A stretch of DNA of 41,329 nt from Mycolicibacterium sp. (GTDB lineage Bacteria > Actinomycetota > Actinomycetes > Mycobacteriales > Mycobacteriaceae). A program made the position numbers and the translations under genes. Below are positions 24,533 to 34,177 of the stretch, one piece after another. Under the pieces are notes generated by a model that saw only the letters and a list, made by a program, of their open reading frames with translations, did not search any database and had not been told where the DNA came from. Where the stretch lies: contig NZ_JAEMSG010000017.1 in assembly GCF_016462945.1 (NCBI RefSeq), positions 1 through 41,329 of the forward strand, in the 5' to 3' direction. Position 1 is the stretch's first letter. Each line of letters begins with the position of its first letter.

Positions 24533-25337
24533 GGTGCGGGTTGCCCCCGGCCAGATCGCGCAGCGCGATATCCCAACCCTGCTCCATCCGGTCGATGTAC
24601 ACCCCGAGGTCCGACGGGAGAAACACCGGCTTGCCGAACCTGACCGCATAGCTGACGGCATCGGGAAGCTGTCCTTCGATATTGGTCAGAACCGCCGCGG
24701 CACTGAACATCCCGTGCGCAATCGGCCGTGGAAAACCGAACACCTTCGCCCCCAGCAGGCTGGTGTGGATCGGGTTGTGGTCGGCGCCTATCGAGGCATA
24801 GCGGCGGATCTGCCGCGGTGTGATTCTCAGAGTGGTGCTGGGTGGCGGCAGCTTCTGTGCCGGTGGTGGCTCCGGCTTGGACTCCCCGGACAGACTGGTG
24901 CGCTGCTGATGCAGGAAAGTCGTGACCTGATCCCAGGCGGGCTCGTTGCCGACCGACACCTGGCTCACGACATCAACCAGCAGACCCCTGCGGTGTTCGC
25001 GGAGATTCTCGGCATGTGTGCAGATGCCAACGGTGTCGGTCACCGCGATCGGCCGGTGCCGGGTGATCCGGTTCTGGATGTGCACCGCGCCGATGGCGGC
25101 GAAGGGGAAGTCGAAACCGGTGACCAACTCCATCACCGCCGGGTAGGTCAGCACGAAGGGATAGGTGAGCGGAAGGGTATCGCCGTAGCGCAGGCCGGTA
25201 ATCGAGGCGTAGGCGGCAACGTTCGCGCGGTCGATCGCGACGTTGTCGACGGTGAGTGTCCTGTCCGGCAGCCGATCGCCGCGGGGTATCAGTGGCAGTG
25301 AACCGATGGCCGCGCGCAGAAGATTATTCAGCGCCAT
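24504..25337 (-). CDS. htdX: (R)-specific enoyl-CoA hydratase HtdX
   Basis: This 277-residue double-hotdog hydratase has a divergent N-terminal hotdog (GFDFPFAAIGAVHIQNR) and a C-terminal MaoC hotdog with YASIGADHNPIHTS, where D186 and H191 are the hydratase pair, and PIAHGMFSAAAVL. This matches M. tuberculosis Rv0241c (HtdX), which hydrates enoyl-CoA or dehydrates 3-hydroxyacyl thioesters. ATG 25337 shares one base with the fabG4 stop (TGATG), so the two are translationally coupled; the longer frame to 25364 is fabG4 overlap. With FabG4, FadA2 and FadE5 nearby it supplies the hydration step of a full acyl-CoA cycle. Confidence 0.94.
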   Translation of the reverse strand: MALNNLLRAAIGSLPLIPRGDRLPDRTLTVDNVAIDRANVAAYASITGLRYGDTLPLTYPFVLTYPAVMELVTGFDFPFAAIGAVHIQNRITRHRPIAVTDTVGICTHAENLREHRRGLLVDVVSQVSVGNEPAWDQVTTFLHQQRTSLSGESKPEPPPAQKLPPPSTTLRITPRQIRRYASIGADHNPIHTSLLGAKVFGFPRPIAHGMFSAAAVLTNIEGQLPDAVSYAVRFGKPVFLPSDLGVYIDRMEQGWDIALRDLAGGNPHLTGSVRALL

Positions 25338-26689
25338 CAGGCTCCCAGCATGGCCTGGCCGCACACCCGGATCACGTTGCCGATGACGGCATTTGACGCC
25401 GGGCTGGCGAAATAGGCGATGGTCTCCGCCACGTCGACGGGCTGCCCGCCCTGATACAGCGAATTGAGCCGACGGCCGACCTCCCGGGTGGCCAGCGGGA
25501 TTGCGGCAGTCATGGCGGTCTCGATGAATCCGGGAGCCACGGCGTTGATGGTGATGCCCTTATCGGCCAGCGACGGCGCCAATGCCGCAGTGATGCCGAT
25601 CATGCCGGCCTTGGTGGTGGCGTAGTTGGTCTGGCCCCGGTTGCCCGCGATCCCCGCCATCGACGACAGTCCGATCACCCGGCCTCCCGTACCAATGGAT
25701 CCGTTGTCCACTAAACCTTCGGTAAGCCTCAGCGGGGCAAGCAGATTCACCGCGACCACCGCGTCCCATCGCGCCTCGTCCATATTCGCCAGCAGCTTGT
25801 CACGGGTGATTCCGGCGTTGTTGACCAGGATGTCGGCTCGGCCGCCGTGGTGTTCGCGGAGATGGGCAGTGATCTTCTCGACGGCATCGGGTCCGGTGAC
25901 GTCGAGTGTCAGCGCGGTCCCGCCGACCCGCGCCGCGGTCTGCTCGAGGGCCTGCGCGGAATCCTCAATGTCGATCGCCACCACCTGGGCACCGTCGCGC
26001 GCAAACACCTCGGCGATGGTGGCTCCGATTCCGCGGGCCGCACCGGTGACGATGCCCACCGTGCCGGCCAGCGGCGTGTTCCAGTTCGCGGGCGCTGACG
26101 AGTCAGCGGCTCCGATGGAGAACACCTGCCCGTCGACGTAGGCGGACTTCGCTGACAGGATGAACCGCATCGTCGACTCGCAACCGGTGGCGCCCGCGCT
26201 GGCACCGGGGGAGACGTAGACCAGTGCGACGGTGGCGCCGCGGCGCATCTCCTTGGCCAGCGACCTGGTGAACCCCTCGAGGGCCCGCTGAGCGATGTAT
26301 TCATGCGCGTCGGCCACCTCGTCGGGCGTGCTGCCCAGCACGACCACGCGAGCCGACGGCCCGAGATTGCGCAGCAGGGGGGTGAAGAACTCGAACAATC
26401 CACGCAATCCGACCGGTTCGGTGATACCGGTGGCATCGAAGACCAGACCGCCGAAGGTGTCCGCCCATCGCCCGCCCAGGTTGTTTCCGACGACGTCGTA
26501 GTCATCGGCAAGTGCTGCCCGCAGCGGTTCGGCCAGTCGGCCTTCGCCGCCGATCAGCAGCGGGCCGGACAGTGGTGGATCGCCGGGCCGGTAGCGGCGC
26601 AGCGTCTCCGGTGCCGGCAGGCCGAACTGCTTGGCCAGGAACGACCCCGGCGCGGAGGTGATCACCTGGGAAACGAGGTCGGAAGCCAC
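25337..26689 (-). CDS. fabG4: High-molecular-weight beta-ketoacyl reductase FabG4
   Basis: This 450-residue member of the HMwFabG group has an N-terminal flavodoxin-like Rossmann domain without an intact cofactor site (1-200) and a C-terminal SDR domain with TGAARGIG (215-222), NNAG (290-293), the catalytic serine at S342/S343, Y356 and K360 (NYATTK). FabG4 (Rv0242c) reduces 3-ketoacyl-CoA or oxidises 3-hydroxyacyl-CoA, with NADH preferred over NADPH. It starts at GTG 26689, only 19 bases from the divergent fadA2 ATG, with no ribosome site, suggesting a leaderless mRNA. It is coupled to htdX downstream. Confidence 0.95.
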   Translation of the reverse strand: MASDLVSQVITSAPGSFLAKQFGLPAPETLRRYRPGDPPLSGPLLIGGEGRLAEPLRAALADDYDVVGNNLGGRWADTFGGLVFDATGITEPVGLRGLFEFFTPLLRNLGPSARVVVLGSTPDEVADAHEYIAQRALEGFTRSLAKEMRRGATVALVYVSPGASAGATGCESTMRFILSAKSAYVDGQVFSIGAADSSAPANWNTPLAGTVGIVTGAARGIGATIAEVFARDGAQVVAIDIEDSAQALEQTAARVGGTALTLDVTGPDAVEKITAHLREHHGGRADILVNNAGITRDKLLANMDEARWDAVVAVNLLAPLRLTEGLVDNGSIGTGGRVIGLSSMAGIAGNRGQTNYATTKAGMIGITAALAPSLADKGITINAVAPGFIETAMTAAIPLATREVGRRLNSLYQGGQPVDVAETIAYFASPASNAVIGNVIRVCGQAMLGA

Positions 26690-26708
26690 GTTCGCTAACG
26701 TACGTCAG
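26690..26708. promoter_or_regulatory. 19-bp divergent fabG4/fadA2 promoter region with overlapping -10 elements
   Basis: The gap between the fadA2 ATG and the fabG4 GTG is 19 bases and has no ribosome site for either gene. TAACGT (26696-26701) lies seven bases before the fadA2 ATG. On the other strand TACGTT lies seven bases before the fabG4 GTG. The two overlap around the palindrome ACGTACGT. This geometry fits two leaderless transcripts starting at the first coding base, with -35 regions inside the opposite gene. Confidence 0.5.
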
Positions 26709-28007
26709 ATGGCAACAACGAACCGTCGCAGGGTCGCCGTGCTCGGTGGCAACCGCATTCCGTTCGCGCGATCGGACGGCGCCTACGCCGAGGCGTCGAA
26801 CCAGGACATGTTCACCGCCGTGCTGAGCGGTCTGGCCGAGCGCTTCGGCCTGGAGGGCGAGCGACTGGACGCGGTCATCGGCGGCGCGGTGCTCAAACAC
26901 AGCCGCGACTTCAATCTGATGCGCGAATGCGTTCTGGGCAGCCCACTTTCGCCGTATACGCCGGCATTCGACCTGCAGCAGGCCTGCGGAACGGGTCTAC
27001 AGGCGGTGATCGCCGCCGCCGACGGAGTTTCGGCCGGCCGATACGAGGTCGCCGCGGCCGGTGGCGTCGACACCACCTCCGACGCCCCGATCGGGTTGGG
27101 CGACAACCTGCGCCGCTCACTTCTTGCGGTACGTCGGGCGCGTTCGACGGTTGATCGAGTGAAGCTTGTCGGCCGGGTGCCGGCCGCACTGGGCGTTGAG
27201 ATCCCCACCAACGGTGAGCCGCGCACCGGGCTGTCCATGGGCGACCATGCCGCGATCACCGCGAAGCAGATGGGCATCAAACGAGTCGATTCCGACGAGT
27301 TGGCCGCGGCCAGCCACCGCAATATGGCGGCCGCCTACGATCGTGGCTTCTTCGATGACCTCGTCACCGGGTTCCTCGGTCTGTACCGCGATGACAACCT
27401 GCGGCCGGACTCCACCGCGGAGAAGCTCGCCACGCTTCGGCCGGTGTTCGGGGTGAAGGCCGGTGATGCGACCATGACCGCCGGTAACTCCACCCCGCTG
27501 ACCGACGGTGCCTCGGTGGTGCTGCTGTCCAGCGAGGACTGGGCGCAGGCGCACGCACTGACCCCGTTGGCCTACTTCGTCGACGCCGAGACCGCAGCGG
27601 TGGACTACGTCACTGGCACCGACGGGCTGTTGATGGCGCCCACCTACGCCGTGCCGCGACTGCTGGCCCGCAACGGACTGAGCCTGGGGGACTTCGATTT
27701 CTATGAGATCCACGAGGCCTTCGCCTCAGTGGTGCTGTGCCATCTGCAGGCCTGGGAGTCACCGGAGTACTGCAGGCAACGGCTGGGCCTGGATGCCGCG
27801 CTGGGATCGATCGATCGGACCAAGCTCAATGTCAACGGTTCGTCATTGGCCGCCGGTCACCCGTTTGCGGCCACCGGCGGCAGGATCGTCGCCCAGCTGG
27901 CCAAACAACTGGCCGCGAAGAGGGCGCGGACCTCGACGCCGGTGCGCGGGCTGATCTCGATCTGCGCAGCGGGCGGCCAGGGTGTGACGGCCATCCTGGA
28001 AGCGTGA
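26709..28007 (+). CDS. fadA2: Acetyl-CoA acyltransferase (thiolase) FadA2
   Basis: This 432-residue thiolase has the acyl-accepting cysteine in QQACGTGLQAV (C93), the histidine of the GSSLAAGHPFAATGGR segment and the deprotonating cysteine near the C terminus in SICAAGGQGV. The loop HEAFASVVLCHLQAW is of the FadI/trifunctional-enzyme type rather than a biosynthetic acetoacetyl-CoA thiolase. It cleaves 3-ketoacyl-CoA with CoA, or condenses in reverse. Position and sequence match Rv0243 (FadA2). I chose ATG 26709; upstream in-frame starts fall inside fabG4. It probably has a leaderless mRNA. Confidence 0.95.
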   Translation: MATTNRRRVAVLGGNRIPFARSDGAYAEASNQDMFTAVLSGLAERFGLEGERLDAVIGGAVLKHSRDFNLMRECVLGSPLSPYTPAFDLQQACGTGLQAVIAAADGVSAGRYEVAAAGGVDTTSDAPIGLGDNLRRSLLAVRRARSTVDRVKLVGRVPAALGVEIPTNGEPRTGLSMGDHAAITAKQMGIKRVDSDELAAASHRNMAAAYDRGFFDDLVTGFLGLYRDDNLRPDSTAEKLATLRPVFGVKAGDATMTAGNSTPLTDGASVVLLSSEDWAQAHALTPLAYFVDAETAAVDYVTGTDGLLMAPTYAVPRLLARNGLSLGDFDFYEIHEAFASVVLCHLQAWESPEYCRQRLGLDAALGSIDRTKLNVNGSSLAAGHPFAATGGRIVAQLAKQLAAKRARTSTPVRGLISICAAGGQGVTAILEA

Positions 28008-28026
28008 GGCTGGGTCCCGGGAGGTC

Positions 28027-29865
28027 CTAGAAGGCGGCTTCGTCGAGCGCCATGATCTCGTTGTCCACCGACTCGATCACCTGCCGGGTACTACTGAGCA
28101 GCGGTAGGAAGTTCTTGGCGAAGAACGAGCCGACCGCGATTTTGCCCTCGTAGAAGTGCACATCGGCCGTGATGACGCCGCCGGTGTCCAGTGCCTGGAT
28201 GGCCGTGGCGGACTGGCGCAGCAGCAACCAGCCGATGACGAGGTCGCCCACGCTCATCAGGAACCGAACCGACCCGAGGCCCACCTTGTAGATGCTCTTG
28301 GTGTCCTCTTGGGCGGCCATCAGATAGCCGGTCAGCGCTGCTGCCATGCCCTGGACATCCTCGAGCGCCTTGGCCAGCAGTGCGCGCTCGGTCTTGAGAC
28401 GTCCGTTGCCAGATTCGTTCTTGACGAACTCGTCGATCTGGCCGACTACGTAGCCCAGTGCGACACCCTTGTCGCGGATGATCTTGCGGAAGAAGAAGTC
28501 CTGCGCCTGGATGGCAGTGGTGCCCTCGTAGAGCGAGTCGATCTTGGCATCGCGGATGTACTGCTCGATCGGGTAGTCCTGCAGGAAGCCGGAACCGCCG
28601 TAGGTCTGCAGGCTCTCGGTGAGCTTGGCGTAGGCCTGCTCCGAGCCGACACCCTTGACGATCGGCAGCATCAGGTCGTTGACCTTGACCGCCAACTCGG
28701 CGTCCACTCCGTGAACCGCCTTGGCAACCGCGGTGTCCTGGAAGGTCGCTGTGTAGAGGTACAGCGCCCGCAGGCCTTCGGCGTAGGCCTTCTGAGTCAT
28801 CAGGCTGCGGCGTACGTCCGGGTGATGCGTGATGGCCACTCGCGGCGCGGCCTTATCGGTCATCTGGGTCAGGTCGGCACCCTGGATCCGGCTCTTGGCG
28901 TACTCCAGGGCGTTGAGGTAACCCGTCGACAGCGTGGCGATTGCCTTGGTACCCACCAGCATTCGGGCCATCTCGATAATGTCGAACATCTGCGCGATAC
29001 CATCGTGCACCTCGCCGACCAGCCAGCCCTTGGCAGGTACGCCGTGCTGACCGAAGGTCAACTCGCAGGTGGTAGAGACCTTCAGACCCATCTTGTGCTC
29101 GACGTTGGTGACGAACGCGCCGTTGCGCTCGCCGGGCTCGCCGGTTTCGAAGTCGAACAGCAACTTCGGCACCACGAACAGCGAGAGTCCCTTGGTACCC
29201 GGGCCGGCACCCTCGGGGCGGGCCAGCACCAGATGGAAAATGTTCTCGAACAGGTCATCGGAGTCGGCTGAGGTGATGAACCGCTTCACGCCGTCGATAT
29301 GCCAGGAGCCGTCGTCCTGCTTGATCGCCTTTGTGCGGCCGGCGCCGACGTCCGAGCCTGCATCCGGCTCGGTCAGCACCATGGTGGAACCCCAACCGCG
29401 CTCGGCGGCGAAGACTGCCCATTTCTTCTGCTCCGGGGTGCCCAGCTTGTAGAAGATGCTGGCGAAGCCCGCGCCGCCGGCGTATATCCAGGCCGCGGGG
29501 TTGGCGCCGAGAACGTGCTCGGCGAGCGCCCAGACGATCGCCCGGGGCATCGGCGTCCCGCCGAGTTCCTCTTCGATACCGACTTTGTCCCAGCCGGCTT
29601 CGACCAGCGCGTGGACTGAATTCTTAAATGACTCCGGAAGCGTTACGGAGTGCGTTTCCGGGTCGAAGACCGGCGGATTGCGGTCACCCTCGACGAAGGA
29701 GTCCGCGACCGGTCCCTCGCACAGCCGTGCCATCTCGCCGAGCATCTCCTGCACGGTGTCGGTGTCAAGGTCGCTGAAAGCGCCCTCGCCGAAAGCTTTA
29801 TCGAGACCCAGTACCTCGAACAGGTTGAAGACCTGATCGCGGACGTTGCTCTTGTAGTGGCCCAC
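28027..29865 (-). CDS. fadE5: Broad-range acyl-CoA dehydrogenase FadE5
   Basis: This 612-residue member of the large homodimeric acyl-CoA dehydrogenase group has an N-terminal extra segment ([17 protein letters not shown]), the beta-domain motif [15 protein letters not shown], and the catalytic base E447 in [13 protein letters not shown], the same number as reported for M. smegmatis FadE5. The C-terminal extra domain ends with [14 protein letters not shown]. FadE5 oxidises short to long acyl-CoAs with FAD. The GTG start has GAGGAGG four bases upstream. A flavin reductase lies divergently, as in Rv0244c/Rv0245. Its promoter region carries several inverted repeats. Confidence 0.96.
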   Translation of the reverse strand: MGHYKSNVRDQVFNLFEVLGLDKAFGEGAFSDLDTDTVQEMLGEMARLCEGPVADSFVEGDRNPPVFDPETHSVTLPESFKNSVHALVEAGWDKVGIEEELGGTPMPRAIVWALAEHVLGANPAAWIYAGGAGFASIFYKLGTPEQKKWAVFAAERGWGSTMVLTEPDAGSDVGAGRTKAIKQDDGSWHIDGVKRFITSADSDDLFENIFHLVLARPEGAGPGTKGLSLFVVPKLLFDFETGEPGERNGAFVTNVEHKMGLKVSTTCELTFGQHGVPAKGWLVGEVHDGIAQMFDIIEMARMLVGTKAIATLSTGYLNALEYAKSRIQGADLTQMTDKAAPRVAITHHPDVRRSLMTQKAYAEGLRALYLYTATFQDTAVAKAVHGVDAELAVKVNDLMLPIVKGVGSEQAYAKLTESLQTYGGSGFLQDYPIEQYIRDAKIDSLYEGTTAIQAQDFFFRKIIRDKGVALGYVVGQIDEFVKNESGNGRLKTERALLAKALEDVQGMAAALTGYLMAAQEDTKSIYKVGLGSVRFLMSVGDLVIGWLLLRQSATAIQALDTGGVITADVHFYEGKIAVGSFFAKNFLPLLSSTRQVIESVDNEIMALDEAAF

Positions 29866-29898
29866 TATTCCTCCTCGGTGAAAACGTCACTTCAGGGT

Positions 29899-29965
29899 TG
29901 GGTACCCAGCTCTAAGTTACCCACCGGTAACCCACTAACTATACCGCTCGGTAAGTTGCGCGCAA
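29899..29965 (-). promoter_or_regulatory. fadE5 promoter with nested operator-like inverted repeats
   Basis: On the minus strand TTGCGC (29960-29965), a 16-base spacer and TATAGT (29938-29943) form a good promoter. The perfect dyad TACCG-CT-CGGTA (29942-29953) sits in the spacer and touches the -10. GTTACC-N4-GGTAAC (29916-29931) covers the expected start region. TGGGTACCCA (29899-29908) and TTGCGCGCAA (29956-29965) are further perfect palindromes. Binding at these sites would block RNA polymerase, so TetR-type repression is likely. The regulator is not proven. Confidence 0.6.
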
Positions 29966-30001
29966 ACCCACTGAGACCAAATTCTCGGGCGCCGAATATG
30001 A

Positions 30002-30526
<525 letters not shown>

Positions 30527-30529
<3 letters not shown>

Positions 30530-30557
30530 CGGCGCACCAGAACTGCTATCGCCGCTA
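30527..30557. terminator. Bidirectional hairpin shared by convergent stops
   Basis: The inverted repeat TAGCGGCG-N15-CGCCGCTA contains the flavin-reductase TAG in its left arm and, on the other strand, the sdhB TAG in its right arm. It is a perfect 8-bp stem. Both transcripts would end at or beyond the same hairpin; neither side has a T tract. Confidence 0.55.
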
Positions 30558-31307
30558 CTTCGTCCGATTGAACAAAATACTGCCGAGCCAGACGACCGGG
30601 TCGTACTTGCGGTCGGCGACCCGTTCCTTCATCGGAATGATCGCGTTGTCGGTGATCTTGATGTGCTCGGGGCACACCTCGGTGCAGCACTTGGTGATAT
30701 TGCAGTACCCGAGGCCCAAATCCTCCTGGGCCGTATCCTTGCGGTCCAGGGTGTCCAGTGGATGCATGTCCAACTCGGCGGTGCGCATCAGGAAACGCGG
30801 GCCGGCGAAGGCCTTCTTGTTCTCCTCATGGTCACGCACCACGTGGCAGACGTCCTGGCACAGGAAACACTCGATGCATTTGCGGAACTCCTGGGAGCGC
30901 TCCACATCGATCTGTTCCATCCGGTACTCGCCGGGCTGCAGATCCTTGGGTGGGGCGAAGGCCGGGATCTCGCGTGCCTTCTCGTAGTTGAAGGACACAT
31001 CGGTGACCAGATCCCGGATCACCGGGAAGGCCCGCAGTGGCGTGACGGTGATCGTCTCAGCCTCATCGTAGGTCGACATCCGGGTCATGCACATCAGCCG
31101 CGGCCGGCCGTTGATCTCCGCTGAGCATGATCCGCACTTGCCGGCCTTGCAGTTCCACCGCACCGCCAAATCAGGCGCCTGCTCAGCCTGTAGCCGGTGG
31201 ATGACGTCGAGGATGACTTCACCATCGTTGACGTCGACGGCGAAGTCGCGCAGTTCGCCACCGTCGTCATTGCCGCGCCACACCTTCAGCTTTGCCTGGT
31301 AGGTCAT
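30555..31307 (-). CDS. sdhB: Succinate dehydrogenase Sdh1 iron-sulfur subunit
   Basis: This 250-residue protein has a plant-type [2Fe-2S] ferredoxin domain with C53, C58, C61 and C73 (NCKAGKCGSCSAE ... LMC), then a helical domain with CIECFLCQDVC (C144, C147, C150, C154) for the [4Fe-4S] cluster and CNITKCCTEVCP (C202 with C207/C208 and C212) for the [3Fe-4S] cluster. It passes electrons from the flavoprotein to the membrane anchor. Order and length match Rv0247c. Its ATG overlaps the sdhA stop (ATGA) and has GGAGGAG upstream. It is the last gene of the Sdh1 operon. Confidence 0.95.
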   Translation of the reverse strand: MTYQAKLKVWRGNDDGGELRDFAVDVNDGEVILDVIHRLQAEQAPDLAVRWNCKAGKCGSCSAEINGRPRLMCMTRMSTYDEAETITVTPLRAFPVIRDLVTDVSFNYEKAREIPAFAPPKDLQPGEYRMEQIDVERSQEFRKCIECFLCQDVCHVVRDHEENKKAFAGPRFLMRTAELDMHPLDTLDRKDTAQEDLGLGYCNITKCCTEVCPEHIKITDNAIIPMKERVADRKYDPVVWLGSILFNRTK

Positions 31308-33241
31308 GGAAGCTCCTCCGTCCGTCCCGGATGCGCCGCGAGTTCCTCGTCGGTGTAGTACTTGCCGAGTTCCTCTAGATCGAATTGCGCGAGCAGGTCT
31401 TCGCGCATCGGCGCCTGGCGCTCCTTGGTCACGGTGACATCAGGAACGGCGGGGTCATTGCCTTCCGCGCGACATGCCAATAGGGTGCGGCGCCATTCGG
31501 AATCCATCTTCGGGTGGTCGTCGCGGGTATGGCCGCCGCGACTTTCGGTACGGGCCAGTGAGGCCTTAGCCACGCACTCGCTGACCAGCAACATGTTGCG
31601 CATATCGAGGGCCAGGTGCCAGCCGGGATTGAATGCGCGTCCGCCCTGGGACTCGATGTTGCGGAAGCGGACCTTGTATTCGTCCAACTTCGCCATCGCC
31701 TCGCGAATCTCGGTCTCGCTGCGGATGATGCCCACCAGATCGTTCATGGTCTGCTGCAACTCGGAATGCAGTGTGTAGGGATTTTCCGGCTTGGCCTTAC
31801 CCTGCGGTCCAGTGAAGGGCACCAAAGCCAACGTCGCCGCGCTCTCGACCGCAGCCGGTGACACGGTCGGGCGGCTCGATAGTGCGCGGACGTAATCGGC
31901 GGCGCCCAGTCCGGCCCGGCGACCGAACACCAGCAGATCGGACAGTGAGTTACCGCCGAGGCGGTTGGAGCCGTGCATGCCGCCGGAGCATTCGCCGGCG
32001 GCGAAGAGTCCGAGTGTGGCAGCCGCGCCGGTGTCCGGATCGACCTCGATCCCGCCCATGACGTAGTGGCAGGTCGGCCCGACCTCCATCGCGTCCTTGG
32101 TGATGTCGACCTCGGCCAACTCCAGGAACTGGTGGTACATCGACGGCAGCCGCCGCTTGATTTCCTCGGGCGTCATGCGCGAGGCGATATCGAGGTAGAC
32201 GCCGCCGTGCGGGCTGCCGCGGCCGGCCTTGACTTCAGAGTTGATGGCCCTGGCGACTTCGTCGCGCGGCAGCAGATCGGGAGTGCGCCGAGCCGAGTCG
32301 TTGTCCTTGAGCCACTGGTCGGCTTCTGCTTCGGTTTCGGCGTACTGACCCTTGAAGACCGGGGGGATGTAGTTGAACATGAAGCGCTTGCCTTCGGAGT
32401 TCTTCAGCACCCCGCCGTCGCCACGCACGCCCTCGGTTACCAGGATTCCCTTGACCGATGGCGGCCAGACCATCCCGGTGGGGTGGAATTGGATGAACTC
32501 CATATTGATCAGCGACGAGCCTGCGCGCAGAGCCAGGGCGTGGCCGTCTCCGCTGTACTCCCAGGAGTTCGACGACACCTTGAACGACTTGCCGATCCCG
32601 CCGGTGGCGAGCACCACTGCAGGCGCTTCGAACAGGATGAACTCGCCGGTCTCACGCCAGTAGCCGAAGGCACCCGCGACCCTTTTTTCACCGCCGGTCT
32701 CGTCCAGGATCAACTCGGTGATCGAGCACTCGGCGAACACCTTGATGCGGGCCTCGTAGTCACCGAGTTCGGCCTTGTCCTCCTGCTGCAGCGAGACGAT
32801 CTTCTGCTGAAGGGTGCGGATGATCTCCAGACCGGTGCGGTCGCCGACGTGTGCCAGGCGCGGGTAGGTGTGGCCGCCGAAGTTCCGCTGGCTGATCCGT
32901 CCGTCCTTGGTTCGGTCGAACAGCGCGCCGTAGGTCTCCAGTTCCCAGACCCGTTCGGCGGATTCCTGTGCGTGCAACTCGGCCATCCGCCAGTTGTTGA
33001 GGAACTTCCCGCCCCGCATGGTGTCGGCGAAGTGCACCTTCCAGCTGTCCTTGGAGTTGGCGTTGCCCATTGCCGCGGCGCAACCACCCTCGGCCATCAC
33101 CGTGTGCGCCTTGCCGAATAACGACTTGCTCACCACGGCGACCTTCAAGCCCCGCTGCCGCGCCTCGATGACCGCACGCAGTCCAGAGCCACCGGCGCCG
33201 ATCACGATGACGTCGTAGGAATGCCGCTCTACTTCAACCAT
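31304..33241 (-). CDS. sdhA: Succinate dehydrogenase Sdh1 flavoprotein subunit
   Basis: This 645-residue flavoprotein has the dinucleotide fold VIVIGAGGSGLRAVIEA, the covalent FAD histidine in GKAHTVMAEGG (H46), the substrate loop FIQFHPTGMVWPP, the capping-domain arginine region RDEVARAINSEV and MGGIEVDPDTGA. It oxidises succinate to fumarate. It aligns with Rv0248c. The gene order (small protein, anchor, flavoprotein, iron-sulfur) is that of the mycobacterial Sdh1 type, as distinct from the SdhCDAB order of Sdh2. It lies 38 bases after the anchor gene. Confidence 0.96.
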   Translation of the reverse strand: MVEVERHSYDVIVIGAGGSGLRAVIEARQRGLKVAVVSKSLFGKAHTVMAEGGCAAAMGNANSKDSWKVHFADTMRGGKFLNNWRMAELHAQESAERVWELETYGALFDRTKDGRISQRNFGGHTYPRLAHVGDRTGLEIIRTLQQKIVSLQQEDKAELGDYEARIKVFAECSITELILDETGGEKRVAGAFGYWRETGEFILFEAPAVVLATGGIGKSFKVSSNSWEYSGDGHALALRAGSSLINMEFIQFHPTGMVWPPSVKGILVTEGVRGDGGVLKNSEGKRFMFNYIPPVFKGQYAETEAEADQWLKDNDSARRTPDLLPRDEVARAINSEVKAGRGSPHGGVYLDIASRMTPEEIKRRLPSMYHQFLELAEVDITKDAMEVGPTCHYVMGGIEVDPDTGAAATLGLFAAGECSGGMHGSNRLGGNSLSDLLVFGRRAGLGAADYVRALSSRPTVSPAAVESAATLALVPFTGPQGKAKPENPYTLHSELQQTMNDLVGIIRSETEIREAMAKLDEYKVRFRNIESQGGRAFNPGWHLALDMRNMLLVSECVAKASLARTESRGGHTRDDHPKMDSEWRRTLLACRAEGNDPAVPDVTVTKERQAPMREDLLAQFDLEELGKYYTDEELAAHPGRTEELP

Positions 33242-33279
33242 GTGCCCTCGCTTTAGAAATCAGTAGGGGAAATCCCTAG

Positions 33280-34107
33280 TCAGCCAATGAATCGAAGATC
33301 GGAGATGGTGCCGCTGGCCACCAGCATGATGTAGAAGTCGGTGAACATCAGCATGCCCAGGGTGATCCAGGCGAACTTCTTGTGATGAACGTTCAGCCTG
33401 CTGACTTCCGTCCACAACTTGTAGCGCACGGGGTGCTTGGAGAAGTGCTTGAGGCGCCCGCCCACGATATGCCGGCAGGAGTGGCACGACACCGTGTAGA
33501 CCCACAGCAGGATGACGTTGACCCACAGGATGACGTTGCCCAGGCCGAACCCGAAGCCGGTCGGGGAGTGCATGGCCTTGACGGCGTCGATGGTGTTGAT
33601 CACCGAGAGGATTGCGGCCGCATAAAAGAAGTAGCGGTGCACGTTCTGCATGATCAACGGGAAGCGGGTCTCGCCGGTGTAGGTCGCGTGCGGTTCAGCC
33701 ACCCCGCAAGCCGTCGGGGACTGCCAGACCGATCGGTAGTAGGCGCCGCGGTAGTAGTAGCAGGTCAACCGGAACAGCAGCAGGAACGGCAGTGAGAACA
33801 AGGCGTAGGGCAGGTACGACAGCAGGCCGGTGCCGGGAAGGATCTGGGGCCAGAAGTCGCTGGCCTCACCGCAGTTGACGCTCATGCACGGCGAGTAAAA
33901 CGGCGTGAGGTAGTGGTACTTCTCGACGAAGAAGTTGTCCCGTTGGAAGGCCCGAACCGTCGCGTAGATGACGAACGCGGCGAAGCCCAGGTCGGTCAGG
34001 ATCGGTGACTTCCACCAGTTGTCGGTCCGCAGTGTCTTCTGCGGAATCTCGGCCCGGCCGGGTGAGAAGACACCGGTGCGACGCCGGTTCGCGGTGGGTG
34101 CGCTCAT
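33280..34107 (-). CDS. sdhC: Sdh1 membrane anchor subunit, Cys/His rich
   Basis: This 275-residue protein has about five membrane helices and an unusual number of Cys and His residues near them: C74, C79, C116, C134, H140, H157, and the cluster CHSCRH (C208, H209, C211, H213). Mycobacterial Sdh1 has been described structurally as holding a membrane-embedded Rieske-type [2Fe-2S] cluster in its anchor subunit; these residues include the candidate ligands, though I cannot assign each. It passes electrons to menaquinone in the membrane. It matches Rv0249c. ATG 34107 has GAAGGGGA upstream. Confidence 0.9.
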   Translation of the reverse strand: MSAPTANRRRTGVFSPGRAEIPQKTLRTDNWWKSPILTDLGFAAFVIYATVRAFQRDNFFVEKYHYLTPFYSPCMSVNCGEASDFWPQILPGTGLLSYLPYALFSLPFLLLFRLTCYYYRGAYYRSVWQSPTACGVAEPHATYTGETRFPLIMQNVHRYFFYAAAILSVINTIDAVKAMHSPTGFGFGLGNVILWVNVILLWVYTVSCHSCRHIVGGRLKHFSKHPVRYKLWTEVSRLNVHHKKFAWITLGMLMFTDFYIMLVASGTISDLRFIG

Positions 34108-34177
34108 CTGCAGTGATCCCCTTCAGGTCAACTTGGCACACGGTACCGAAGTCGGCGACACCCGTTTTCACGTGGGT

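Noticed and set aside
28156-29271. 371-codon frame opposite fadE5
   Set aside because: Composition is that of an antisense shadow and FadE5 with catalytic E447 covers the same bases.
31973-33121. 382-codon frame opposite sdhA
   Set aside because: No domain is visible, and the flavoprotein on the other strand is complete and conserved.
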